Below, piece after piece: positions 49,114 through 57,787 of a DNA stretch of 64,000 nucleotides; position 1 is the stretch's first letter; every line of letters starts with the position of its first letter. The DNA lies in the NCBI GenBank assembly GCA_964351985.1, contig CAYGPR010000010.1:1-64000 (forward strand), in the 5' to 3' direction. Below the pieces are notes generated by a model, which was not told the origin of the DNA, ran no database searches, and was given only the letters and a program-made list of their open reading frames with translations. The DNA comes from Meishania sp964351985 (GTDB lineage Bacteria > Bacteroidota > Bacteroidia > Flavobacteriales > Flavobacteriaceae). A program made the translations under genes and the position numbers.

Positions 49114-51252
49114 TTACGGCGTTTTCCCCTCTAAATCAAGCAAAAAAGCGTACTCTTTGGCAACTTCCTTCAACGCTTCAAAACGTCCGGAAGCGCCTCC
49201 ATGACCTGCATCCATATTGATATCAAAAAGCAACAGATTGTCATCGGTTTTCAATTCCCTTAGTTTGGCCACCCATTTGGCGGGTTCAAAATATTGTACT
49301 TGGGAATCATGTAGACCTGTTGTCACCAGCATATTCGGATATTTCTTGGATACAACTTGATCATATGGCGAATATGATTTCATATAATCGTAATATTCTT
49401 TTTCATTGGGGTTGCCCCATTCATCATACTCCCCCGTAGTAAGTGGAATGGATTCATCCAGCATAGTAGTGATTACATCAACAAACGGCACGGCCGCAAT
49501 GACACCGTTGTACAGCTCTGGCGCCATATTGACAACGGCACCCATAAGCAGACCGCCCGCAGAACCGCCCATGGCATATAAATGATCAGGACTGGTGTAG
49601 TTTTCGGAAATCAAGAATTTAGAACAATCCACAAAATCGGTAAAGGTATTTTTCTTTTTCAACAGTTTACCGTCTTCGTACCAAGGTCTTCCCAAATACT
49701 GGCCGCCACGGATATGGGCAAGCACATAAACAAAGCCTCGGTCCAAGAGGCTGAGTCGGACCGTAGAGAAATACGGATCGATCGTCGCGCCGTATGAACC
49801 GTACGCATATTGTAGGATCGGAGTGTCAGCACTCAGCTTAGTATCTTTGTGATGAATAATGGACATAGGTACTTTTACACCATCTCTTGCCGTTGCCCAC
49901 ACCCGTCTTTCAACATAATTTTCTTTGGCGAATTTACCGCCTAATACTTCTTGCTCTTTTTTGATTTCCTTTTCTTTGGTACGCATGTTAAAGTCGATGA
50001 CCGAGGCCGGTGTACCCAATGAATTATACGAATAGCGAAGTATTTCGGTATCGAAATCAGGATTCGTACTTACATAAGCGGTATACGTCTCAATTTCAAA
50101 CGGTAGATAATAGCCTTCATCACCATTCCATTGGTTGATTTTTAGTTTGTTCAGGCCGTTTTGACGTTCTGAGAGTACATAGAATTCCTTGAATATCTCT
50201 ATTCCTTCTAAAAGCACATCAGCTCGATGGGGAATAAATTCTTGCCAGTTTTCCGAGGCAGTACTGTTCTCGTCGACCTTCATCAGCTTGAAATTGGTAG
50301 CATCGTCTTTATTGGTCAACACATAAAAGGAATCATCATAATGGGAAATCGAATATTCCAATCCTCTTGTTCTTGGGGAAAATATCTTGAATTTGCCATT
50401 CGGGTCGTTGGCATTCAAGATTTGATATTCCGAAGTCAAGGTACTTACCGAGCCAATGATGATATATTTATCTGATTTTGATTTGTAAACAAAAGCGTTG
50501 AAGGTATCGTCGACTTCATTGAAAACAAGTTCATCCTTCGCGGCATCAGTGCCTAAAATATGTTTATAAATCTTATCAGATCGAAGCGTAACCGGATCTT
50601 TCTTGCTATAGAACATGGTTTTGTTATCGTTGGCCCATACCGCTCCTCCGGTCGTATTTTCTATTTTATCGGGGAATACTTCGCCCGTTTCCAGATTTTT
50701 GATTTGCAATGTATACTGCCGTCTAGAAACCGTATCGACACCGAAAGCGGCAAGTTTATTGTTGGGACTCACACCGATCCCGCCCAAATTAAAGAAGTCG
50801 TGGCCTTCGGCCATTTCGTTACAGTTGAAAACGATTTCTTCCGAGGCCTCCAATGTTTCCTTATGGCGACTATAAATAGGGTATTCCTTGCCAGTTTCAT
50901 ATCGGGTTACATACCAATACCCGTTCTCTTTGTAAGGTACCGACGAATCATCTTCCTTGATTCGGCCCTTCATTTCCTCGAACAATACTTTTTGAAAGTC
51001 TTTGGTATGGGCCGTCATCGCTTCATAATAGGCATCCTCACTTTCCAAATAGGAAATCACCTCAGGGTTCTCGCGATCATTCAGCCAATAGTAATCATCA
51101 GCTCTAACATCATCGTGCGTAACTAGTTCTTTGGGCACTTTTTTGGCTACAGGGGCTTCCATGACGGTCATATCCTTCTTTTCAGTTTTACAGGAGAGCG
51201 CAAAAGTAAGACTTAATGCGAAAATCAATTTGCTTTTTCCGAGGTGTATCAT
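49114..51252 (-). CDS. ptrB: Prolyl oligopeptidase-family (S9) peptidase lipoprotein
   Basis: Oligopeptidase B-like serine peptidase, 712 residues from the chosen start. A lipoprotein signal (LIFALSLTFALSC) precedes an N-terminal propeller (RADDYYWLNDRENPEVISYLE, DSSVPYKENGYWYVTRYETGKEYPIY) and the C-terminal hydrolase: oxyanion region YGSYGATIDPYF, nucleophile Ser564 in AMGGSAGGLLMG, Asp in TGLHDSQVQYFEP and His in DAGHGGASGRF. The acidic residues EYDEWGNP are typical of oligopeptidase B, which cuts after basic residues. The start at 51252 is chosen because it gives a proper lipobox; 51294 overlaps the -7 box of ybaB. Confidence 0.92.
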   Translation of the reverse strand: MIHLGKSKLIFALSLTFALSCKTEKKDMTVMEAPVAKKVPKELVTHDDVRADDYYWLNDRENPEVISYLESEDAYYEAMTAHTKDFQKVLFEEMKGRIKEDDSSVPYKENGYWYVTRYETGKEYPIYSRHKETLEASEEIVFNCNEMAEGHDFFNLGGIGVSPNNKLAAFGVDTVSRRQYTLQIKNLETGEVFPDKIENTTGGAVWANDNKTMFYSKKDPVTLRSDKIYKHILGTDAAKDELVFNEVDDTFNAFVYKSKSDKYIIIGSVSTLTSEYQILNANDPNGKFKIFSPRTRGLEYSISHYDDSFYVLTNKDDATNFKLMKVDENSTASENWQEFIPHRADVLLEGIEIFKEFYVLSERQNGLNKLKINQWNGDEGYYLPFEIETYTAYVSTNPDFDTEILRYSYNSLGTPASVIDFNMRTKEKEIKKEQEVLGGKFAKENYVERRVWATARDGVKVPMSIIHHKDTKLSADTPILQYAYGSYGATIDPYFSTVRLSLLDRGFVYVLAHIRGGQYLGRPWYEDGKLLKKKNTFTDFVDCSKFLISENYTSPDHLYAMGGSAGGLLMGAVVNMAPELYNGVIAAVPFVDVITTMLDESIPLTTGEYDEWGNPNEKEYYDYMKSYSPYDQVVSKKYPNMLVTTGLHDSQVQYFEPAKWVAKLRELKTDDNLLLFDINMDAGHGGASGRFEALKEVAKEYAFLLDLEGKTP

Positions 51253-51279
51253 ATAAATCCATTTATCCGCACAATTTAG

Positions 51280-51287
51280 TAATTTTG
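51280..51287 (+). promoter_or_regulatory. Candidate -7 box for ybaB
   Basis: TAATTTTG, exact to TAnnTTTG, 28 bp before the ybaB start, in the short spacer to the divergent peptidase gene. No clear -33. Confidence 0.45.
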
Positions 51288-51314
51288 AAGTCATAAACTC
51301 AAAATAAAATACCT

Positions 51315-51641
51315 ATGTTCGGAGATATGATGGGAATGATGGGAAAGCTTAAGGAAACCCAAAAAAAGGTTGAAGAAACCAAGAAACGGCTCGATACCGT
51401 TACCATCACGGAAAGCTCATCGGATGGCCTTTTAGAAATCACCATTACGGCCAATAGAGTGGTCAAGGAAATCAAAATCGACGATACCCTTTTAAACGAT
51501 AAAGAACAACTGGAAGATTACCTGGTTTTGACGATCAATAAAGCGATTGCAAAGGCAACACAGGTCAATGAAACAGAATTGGCTGCAGTCGCAAAAGAAG
51601 GGATGCCGAATATCCCAGGAATGGATTCCTTGTTCAAATAG
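51315..51641 (+). CDS. YbaB/EbfC-family nucleoid-associated protein
   Basis: 108-residue DNA-binding dimer found bacterium-wide. MMGMMGKLKETQKKVEETKKRLDTVTITESSSDGLLEITITANRVVKEIKIDDTLL, then NKAIAKATQVNETELAAVAKEG: the coiled N-terminal helix, a three-strand sheet (TITANRVVKEIKID) and C-terminal helix of the family. 14 bp before the DUF1508 gene, so co-transcribed. Confidence 0.93.
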   Translation: MFGDMMGMMGKLKETQKKVEETKKRLDTVTITESSSDGLLEITITANRVVKEIKIDDTLLNDKEQLEDYLVLTINKAIAKATQVNETELAAVAKEGMPNIPGMDSLFK

Positions 51642-51654
51642 CTATCTTTAAGAA

Positions 51655-51975
51655 ATGATAGAAATACGAAAACTTGGCGATAAAGGATACGGATTCAATT
51701 TGATGGCCGAAAACGGTGGCAAACTATTGAAAAGTGTGGTTTTTTCAAGCGAAGCAGAAGTTGAAAAAAGCCTTGCCGAATTGAATACCTTACGCAATCG
51801 ACATGACGTATTCGAACGAAAAACAAACCATGAGGGCAAGTTTTTGTTCAACCTTAAAAATCAAAAGGGTCGATTAATCGCTAAAAGTCAATTATATTCT
51901 TCAGAAGCGGGCATGGAAAACGGAATCAAAAACGTAAAAAACCGCATTGCCTCGTTAACAAACCAAAACCTATAG
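51655..51975 (+). CDS. YegP/DUF1508-family protein, two repeats
   Basis: 106 residues built of two YegP repeats: first MIEIRKLGDKGYGFNLMAENGGKLLKSVVFSSEAEVEKSLAELNTL, second ERKTNHEGKFLFNLKNQKGRLIAKSQLYSSEAGMENGIKNVKNRI. The F-x-L-x(2,3)-GG/G-x-L/K-S-x-x-F/Y-SSEA pattern is typical. Cytoplasmic; function unknown. It overlaps the convergent threonine aldolase by 6 bp. Confidence 0.9.
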   Translation: MIEIRKLGDKGYGFNLMAENGGKLLKSVVFSSEAEVEKSLAELNTLRNRHDVFERKTNHEGKFLFNLKNQKGRLIAKSQLYSSEAGMENGIKNVKNRIASLTNQNL

Positions 51976-52992
51976 ACTTTTCAGTATTTTACAAAATTTT
52001 TCGTGCATCACATCGACATAGTCCAAATGGGTAACAATCCGCAATTTACCTTGCCCCATTCCAATGAGTTGGACTCCTTTTTCATTCAAATTTTTCACAA
52101 AATCATCGCTTGTCATTCGCGTCTCATCAATTTCAAAAATGATGATATTCGTTTCTATTGGCTCTACCTTTTTTATATAGGAAAGGTTTTGAAGTACTGC
52201 TCCGATTTCCTTTGCTTTTTTATGGTCTTCAGCCAATCTTTCTATGTGGTTCTCCAAAGCATACGAACAGGCGGCAGCCAAATACCCCGCTTGACGCATT
52301 CCCCCGCCTAAAATTTTCCGTATGCGGATGGCCTTATCGATCATCTCTGAACTTGCCACCAATACAGAGCCTACGGGACAGCCCAATCCTTTACTTAAGC
52401 AGACGCTTATCGTATCGAATAGCTGCCCGTATTGTTTGGCAGATTCCTTTTTTGCCACTAGAGCATTCCATAATCGGGCACCATCAAGATGATATCCCAA
52501 GTTATGTTTTTCGCAAATGGCCTTGATGCGCTTTAGTTCCTTAAAATCCCAACAGGCGCCTCCACCTTTGTTCGTCGTGTTTTCAATACACACCAACGAA
52601 GTAAGCGGACTATGATAAAAGTCCGGTGGATTTATCGCCGCCTCGACCTGCTCGGCGGTCATCATACCACGGTGTCCATCGACTAACTTGCAAGAAACCC
52701 CACTATTAAAACTCGCCCCTCCCCCTTCATAATTATAAACATGGGCATATTTATCACAAATCAATTGATCCCCAGGATTCGTATGTAGTTTGATGGCGGT
52801 CTGATTGGTCATACTTCCCGAAGGAAAGTAGAGTGCCGCTTCCATGCCGAACATTTCGGCCACTTTCTTTTCCAAGGCGTTGACGGAAGGGTCGGCTTTA
52901 AAGACATCGTCGCCCACCTCGGCCGTCATCATGGCGTCAAGCATGCCGGGGGTGGGTTTGGTTACGGTGTCGCTTATTAAGTTTATTTCCAA
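51970..52992 (-). CDS. Threonine aldolase-family PLP enzyme
   Basis: 340 residues, beta-eliminating lyase family. Opening NLISDTVTKPTPGMLDAMMTAEVGDDVFKADPSVNALEKKVAEMFGMEAALYFPSGSMTNQTAI is the low-specificity L-threonine aldolase pattern; H168-D170 (YHLDGARLWNA) and PLP lysine K201 in ISVCLSKGLGCPVGSVL complete the site. Splits L-threonine or L-allo-threonine to glycine and acetaldehyde. Leftward; its upstream spacer carries the 10-heptad hairpin. Confidence 0.94.
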   Translation of the reverse strand: MEINLISDTVTKPTPGMLDAMMTAEVGDDVFKADPSVNALEKKVAEMFGMEAALYFPSGSMTNQTAIKLHTNPGDQLICDKYAHVYNYEGGGASFNSGVSCKLVDGHRGMMTAEQVEAAINPPDFYHSPLTSLVCIENTTNKGGGACWDFKELKRIKAICEKHNLGYHLDGARLWNALVAKKESAKQYGQLFDTISVCLSKGLGCPVGSVLVASSEMIDKAIRIRKILGGGMRQAGYLAAACSYALENHIERLAEDHKKAKEIGAVLQNLSYIKKVEPIETNIIIFEIDETRMTSDDFVKNLNEKGVQLIGMGQGKLRIVTHLDYVDVMHEKFCKILKSL

Positions 52993-53019
52993 GGAATAAT
53001 TATTAAGTTCTCGATTTTT

Positions 53020-53089
53020 GTTTCAAGTTTCTATTGTTTCTCGTTTCAAGTTGCCTTACCTGAAACAATAGAAAACAAAAACTTGAAAC
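53020..53089. repeat. Ten-heptad hairpin repeat between threonine aldolase and the zinc protease
   Basis: Seventy bases read as ten consecutive heptads: GTTTCAA, GTTTCTA, TTGTTTC, TCGTTTC, AAGTTGC, CTTACCT, GAAACAA, TAGAAAA, CAAAAAC, TTGAAAC. The left part (53020-53040) is nearly the reverse complement of the right part (53062-53089), with one 7-bp insertion, so the whole folds into a long hairpin. Lies 28 bp upstream of the aldolase start and 6 bp after the protease stop. Confidence 0.85.
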
Positions 53090-53095
53090 CCTTTT

Positions 53096-55498
53096 CTAGT
53101 GAAAACAGTCCATCCCAATAGGTGACCCATCAGGTATTTTAGGTGCGGGAATCACTTTAAATTGTTCAGGGTGTTCGTAGAATTTATCGATTCTTCGAAC
53201 CATTTCTACCGCTTCGGCATCTTTTGCATCGGTCAAAAGCGATGATTTCAGGTTTTTTAGTTTTTGATTGGCAATCGCATTGACCTGCGGATGAACGGTT
53301 TCACTTGCCGCCAAATTCATCAAATGAAACAACACCCTGAAGTTGACATTACTTTGCACCTCGGCCAGATATGAATCTTTATGCTGCTTTTTCAGCGTAT
53401 TGTCCAGTAACTCATTCAATACTTCTTCCAAACCTAAATTCTTTGAATCCAAGGCCTTTTGTTGAATTAATCTCGAAGCCCTTTCAGGGTGCAATAAAAA
53501 TTCCAAAGTCATGTCGGCAGCAGTTTCCGGAGCGGAGAGTGCATCGAAAGAGACACCGGTTTTTCCTTTAAACGACTCTCGACCGCCTCTATATCCGAAC
53601 GCCCGTGGCGGGAAAAGGGGTAGCTTCCCCTTCGGAATGGCGATGACAGAGGCATCCAACGTCTTCAAAATACTTTGTAATGCCTGTTGTTGTGTTTTTT
53701 TATCTACGGTCTGGACTACGATTTGTCCGTCGCCTTTAACGGCATAGTTGTATTCCAGACCCCCAATTACTTTTGCAACACCTTCGGTCTGATAACGATG
53801 GAAAAAATATAAGGGTACGAAAACATCTTCCAAGACCGTAGTGGGTTCTCCTTTTCTGATGTTATCGATAGAGAAATTGTCAATTGCCGTTGCCCGCACA
53901 TTCAACATGGCATCAAGTTCTTCGCTGATGCTTTTTCCGTTATCCCATAGATGTGCCAAAAAATGGGCACTGCCACCTGGCCGGGCATCTTGATCGGTAA
54001 TGTAGCGAAGACCGTCTTCTTGAGCTTTTTTTAAAATAGCGTCCAGGGCCTTTTTTTCGTTCGTCTCCTCTGGGAAATCGGAATAAGAATATGCCACGGT
54101 TACTTTGTCCCAATCCCCGATTCCCGTATCATATGCTTCTGAAAAATCGATTTCACCATCCTTGACCGAAAATTGCGGATGTGGATAATCCATGACCGAA
54201 GCTCTATTATTGGTACTTGCGGCGTAATTATGGGCAAAACCTAGCGTATGGCCGATTTCGTGGGCAGAAAGTTGACGGATTCTGGCGATGGCCAAATCCA
54301 ACATCGGTTGATAATTATCATCACGCTCGGCGAAAGGTTTATTCATCAAGGCTTGTGCGATCATATAATCTTGACGGATGCGCAAGCTTCCCAGACTTAC
54401 GTGACCTTTGATAATCTCGCCGGTTCTCGGGTCCGTAATGCTGCTACCGTAGCTCCATCCCCTCGTCGAACGGTGTACCCATTGCACGACATTGTACCGG
54501 GCATCCAAGGGGTCGGCGTCATCAGGTAGCATTTTTATTTGAAAGGCATCTTTATAGCCTGCGGCCTCAAAAGCCTGGTTCCACCATTTACCACCATCTA
54601 GAAGTGCGGAACGGACTGGTTCAGGGGTTCCATTATCCAAATAATATACAATGGGTTCCACGGCCTCGCTTACCTCGGCCGCGTGATCTTTCTTTTCCAA
54701 ACGGTGCCTAGTTATGAACCGTTTTAGTATAGGTTCTTGTACGGGCGTGGAATAATCGTAATATGTAAACGGGTACGAGCCACTTCGCGGGTCGAACTCC
54801 CTTTTTTTATAACCATCATCTGGCAACTCGATAAAGGAATGATGCTGTGCTACCGTTACCAATTCCGGGTCCGGAGACACCGAACGGATCCACGCGCCTT
54901 TCGCTTCTCCTTTGAAGGTAAGGGTCACATCGAACTCCGTATTCTTGGGATAGGACTTTGTTCGGTCCAATGCCATCGCGCTTTTATCCTTATCGATACT
55001 ATAGGTGCCTTGTTCCGCTTTTTTCAAACGATTCGCGACACCGTGGGCATCGCGCATCAAGAAATCGGTAATATCGATGATATATTTGCCATCTTTTTCT
55101 TCCTCTATTTTAAATCCCCCGATAATGGATTTTGCAAAAGCCTGTTCCACCGATTTCTTTTCCAGGGCATTATCCGTCAAAGCTCGAAATTTAAGGTTGG
55201 GCTGAACTAGCAAGAGCTTCCCTCCTGCTTTTTTGAAATATACAACTTGCTCATTGCCAAGTTGCCCTCTGTCCAAACCTATATCGTTACTTCCAATTCC
55301 ACTACTAAGTGAATAGACGTATAAGAATTCTTTATTCAGATTATTGACTTCCAAATAGACCTTATCGTTTTTGTCGTCATATTGAAAATTGAATAGTCCG
55401 TTGAATTTTTGAAAATCTTTACTTTTTTCCGTGAACTGTGCCGACAAATTGAAAATGGCGAAAATGAGCGTAAGAATAAAGAGAGAACAGTGTTTCAT
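53096..55498 (-). CDS. Exported zinc metalloprotease, metzincin-type (DUF5117/DUF5118-like)
   Basis: 800 residues. Signal peptide MKHCSLFILTLIFAIFNLSA; then a long N-terminal beta-rich part (VYLEVNNLNKEFLYVYSLSSGIGSNDIGLDRGQLG, SFIELPDDGYKKREFDPRSGSYPFTYYDYS); catalytic motif HEIGHTLGFAH at 413-423 (His413, Glu414, His417, His423), and the met-turn-like SVMDYPHP downstream. The remainder matches the C-terminal domain of these Bacteroidetes proteases (YNYAVKGDGQ, VLEDVFVPLYFFHRYQTE). Periplasmic or surface; substrate unknown. No lipobox or obvious type IX secretion tail. Leftward, monocistronic or leading to threonine aldolase. Confidence 0.92.
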   Translation of the reverse strand: MKHCSLFILTLIFAIFNLSAQFTEKSKDFQKFNGLFNFQYDDKNDKVYLEVNNLNKEFLYVYSLSSGIGSNDIGLDRGQLGNEQVVYFKKAGGKLLLVQPNLKFRALTDNALEKKSVEQAFAKSIIGGFKIEEEKDGKYIIDITDFLMRDAHGVANRLKKAEQGTYSIDKDKSAMALDRTKSYPKNTEFDVTLTFKGEAKGAWIRSVSPDPELVTVAQHHSFIELPDDGYKKREFDPRSGSYPFTYYDYSTPVQEPILKRFITRHRLEKKDHAAEVSEAVEPIVYYLDNGTPEPVRSALLDGGKWWNQAFEAAGYKDAFQIKMLPDDADPLDARYNVVQWVHRSTRGWSYGSSITDPRTGEIIKGHVSLGSLRIRQDYMIAQALMNKPFAERDDNYQPMLDLAIARIRQLSAHEIGHTLGFAHNYAASTNNRASVMDYPHPQFSVKDGEIDFSEAYDTGIGDWDKVTVAYSYSDFPEETNEKKALDAILKKAQEDGLRYITDQDARPGGSAHFLAHLWDNGKSISEELDAMLNVRATAIDNFSIDNIRKGEPTTVLEDVFVPLYFFHRYQTEGVAKVIGGLEYNYAVKGDGQIVVQTVDKKTQQQALQSILKTLDASVIAIPKGKLPLFPPRAFGYRGGRESFKGKTGVSFDALSAPETAADMTLEFLLHPERASRLIQQKALDSKNLGLEEVLNELLDNTLKKQHKDSYLAEVQSNVNFRVLFHLMNLAASETVHPQVNAIANQKLKNLKSSLLTDAKDAEAVEMVRRIDKFYEHPEQFKVIPAPKIPDGSPIGMDCFH

Positions 55499-55584
55499 AT
55501 TTGGAATTTATTGAATTTCTAAATTTATGTAAAATTGGTTGCACTACCATAGTTAAGTCTTATTTTTGACCAAAACTTGAACGA

Positions 55585-56686
55585 ATGACAATTACTACGG
55601 ACCACTACAAAGGTCTTATAGATCGCCTTGGTGCGTTAAGGAGGTATCTTTGACATCGATGCGAAACTTATAGAAATAGAGAACGAGCAAGAAAAGACAC
55701 TCGCTCCAGATTTTTGGGACAATCCACAAGAAGCACAGGCGCACATGAAGTTCATTCAATCCAAAAAACAATGGGTCGATGATTTTAATGCCGCCAAAAG
55801 CTTGGTGGGCGATATCGAGGTATTATTGGAATTTCAACAAGAGGGCGATATTACCGAGGCCGAAGTCGAAACCCAATATGAAAATGCCCTTGCTCAAATA
55901 GAAAAACTAGAGTTCAAGAACATGCTTTCCGAAGAGGGCGACGAACTCCCCGCTGTGTTACAGATTACGGCCGGAGCAGGTGGTACCGAAAGTTGTGATT
56001 GGGCGGCAATGCTCATGCGCATGTACATGATGTGGAGCGAGAAGAACGGCTATAAGGTCAAGGAACTCAACTACCAAGAAGGTGATGTAGCAGGAATCAA
56101 GACCGTAACCCTAGAAATTGATGGCGAATATGCCTTCGGCTGGTTAAAAAGCGAGAACGGAGTACATCGTTTGGTACGTATTTCCCCTTTTGACAGCAAT
56201 GCGAAACGACATACATCGTTTGCTTCGGTATATGTTTACCCCCTGGTGGATGATAGTATAGAGATTGATGTGAATCCCGCCGATATTACCATTACCACTG
56301 CACGTTCAAGCGGGGCGGGTGGACAGAATGTCAATAAGGTGGAGACCAAGGTCCAGTTAGTACACCATCCCACCGGAATACAGATTTCATGTTCCGATTC
56401 TCGAAGTCAGCACGACAATAGGGCAACGGCCATGAAAATGCTAAAATCACAACTGTACGAAATAGAACTACGAAAAAAATTGGAAGCCCGCGAAGAAATT
56501 GAATCTTCGAAGAAAAAAATTGAGTGGGGTTCGCAAATCCGCAATTATACGATGCAGCCTTATAAGCTCATCAAAGATGTCCGCACCGGAGAGGAAACCG
56601 GCAATGTCGATGCCGTGATGGATGGCGATATCGACAACTTTTTAAAAGCATATCTGATGATGATGGGGCAAAAGGAAGAAGAGTAA
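55585..56686 (+). CDS. prfB: Peptide chain release factor 2 with programmed +1 frameshift
   Basis: Reads UGA and UAA stops. The gene starts at ATG 55585 and codes 22 residues to CTT-TGA (TGA at 55651-55653); ribosomes slip +1 at CTT so that GAC follows and the frame continues to 56686, giving 366 residues. A Shine-Dalgarno-like AAGGAGG lies just before the slip site (spacing TAT). Downstream: anticodon tripeptide SPF in VRISPFDSNAKRH, catalytic GGQ in SSGAGGQNVNKVETK. A low RF2 level favours frameshifting, so the site is autoregulatory. Length is normal for RF2. Confidence 0.95.
55641..55654 (+). promoter_or_regulatory. prfB frameshift signal
   Basis: AGGAGG-TAT-CTT-TGA-C (55639-55654): internal Shine-Dalgarno-like stretch, slippery CTT and in-frame TGA followed by C, the weak-termination context. 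Same arrangement as in most bacterial prfB genes. Confidence 0.93.
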
Positions 56687-56691
56687 ACAGT

Positions 56692-56712
56692 AGTCGGTAG
56701 GAAGTAGGAAGT
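56692..56712. repeat. Short heptad repeat downstream of prfB
   Basis: AGTCGGT, AGGAAGT, AGGAAGT in register just after the prfB stop. Shortest of the heptad-phased spacers. Confidence 0.6.
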
Positions 56713-56831
56713 CGCAAAAGAAGATTAATTGCCGAAGGAAGGTGCCTATTTTGCAAATGATATGACCAGAAAATTAGACTTGAAGACATCGTGCTTCATG
56801 GATCCAGAATCCAACATCAAACCATTTTAAT

Positions 56832-57173
56832 ATGATAAAGATTTATCACAATCCGAGATGTAAAAAATCGCGTGAAGGTCTAGAGATACTAGAACGTTCA
56901 GGCAAAAACTTTGAGATAATCAAGTATTTGGAAGATATTCCCTCTAAAAAGTTGTTAAAGGAAATCATATCGAAATTAGGAATCGATCCCGAGCAATTGC
57001 TAAGGAAGAACGAAGCTATTTGGAAGGAAAAGTTCAAAGGCAAAAACCTTTCTGACGATGAGATTGTTGACGCCATGGTCTCAAACCCTAAATTGATTGA
57101 ACGACCCATTGTCGTCAATGGAAATGAAGCGGTCATCGGAAGGCCTCCAGAAAAAATCAAAAATATATTGTAG
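56832..57173 (+). CDS. ArsC/Spx-family arsenate reductase-like protein
   Basis: 113 residues, thioredoxin-like ArsC fold. YHNPRCKKSREGLEILE carries Cys9 with the Arg/Lys triad, and NPKLIERPIVVNGNEAVIGRPPE is the C-terminal ERP(I/V) motif binding arsenate in ArsC. Glutaredoxin-coupled arsenate reductase is the usual name; many lone copies have no known link to arsenic and no ars genes are near. Confidence 0.9.
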   Translation: MIKIYHNPRCKKSREGLEILERSGKNFEIIKYLEDIPSKKLLKEIISKLGIDPEQLLRKNEAIWKEKFKGKNLSDDEIVDAMVSNPKLIERPIVVNGNEAVIGRPPEKIKNIL

Positions 57174-57264
57174 GTGGTATATTTATTGCTTGAGTATTTA
57201 ACAAAGATTTAACCAAACGCTGTTAAACCATCATTGAATTTGACAGTCATTAAAACGAGAAAAT

Positions 57265-57786
57265 ATGAAGTCCAACGTAAAGTATTTCATCGCACTGTTC
57301 GGCCTATTGTTGATAGGATCAGAATTACAGGCCCAAGTAGGGTATGGTAGTCCGTATGGCGGACGGGGTTACGGCTATGGCAGCGGTTATGGCTATGGCT
57401 ACGGAAGACAGCGGAGTGGTATACCACAAATTCAGGATACTCCGAAAGAGGCCGAACCCATGACCGCCGAGCAAATTGTCGATGCCGAGATGCCCAGATT
57501 TATAGAAGTTCTTGAACTGAACGAATTCGAGTCTGCGGTACTTGGCAGTATCTTAAAAAAGTACGTTCAGAAACGGATTGAAATGCAAATTCTTCAACTA
57601 GAGAAAGAGCAAATGCTTGCCGGCATGGAACGTATTACAAAAGAACAGGATGAAGAACTTAAGGCGGGCCTTCCCTTGGAAAAATATGAGGCTTTTGTAG
57701 ATCTACAGAAAAACGGACTTCAAAAGGCAGAAAAAGAGAAGAAAAAAGAAAAAAAGAAAAAGAAAAAGAAGAAAACCAAAGACTAA
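57265..57786 (+). CDS. Exported Gly/Tyr-rich protein with Lys-rich tail
   Basis: 173 residues. Signal peptide (KYFIALFGLLLIGSELQAQ), then a low-complexity stretch of GYG and GSGYGYG repeats (residues about 25-50), a conserved central helical part (ITAEQIVDAEMPRFIEVLELNEFESAVLGSILKKYVQKRIEMQILQLEKEQM) and a tail of nearly all Lys and Glu (KAEKEKKKEKKKKKKKK). Function unknown. It ends 1 bp before the TonB-dependent receptor start, so they are one operon and may work together in the envelope. The AEQ...AEMPRFIEVLELNEFE block recalls small proteins beside other outer-membrane receptors. Confidence 0.8.
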   Translation: MKSNVKYFIALFGLLLIGSELQAQVGYGSPYGGRGYGYGSGYGYGYGRQRSGIPQIQDTPKEAEPMTAEQIVDAEMPRFIEVLELNEFESAVLGSILKKYVQKRIEMQILQLEKEQMLAGMERITKEQDEELKAGLPLEKYEAFVDLQKNGLQKAEKEKKKEKKKKKKKKTKD

Positions 57787-57787
57787 C

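Noticed and set aside
50560..51126. 188-codon open frame antisense to the S9 peptidase
   Set aside because: Frame lies entirely opposite a well-supported gene and has no family pattern.
55585..56686. prfB as a broken gene due to the TGA at codon 23
   Set aside because: The TGA is in the standard AGGAGG-TAT-CTT-TGA-C recoding context.
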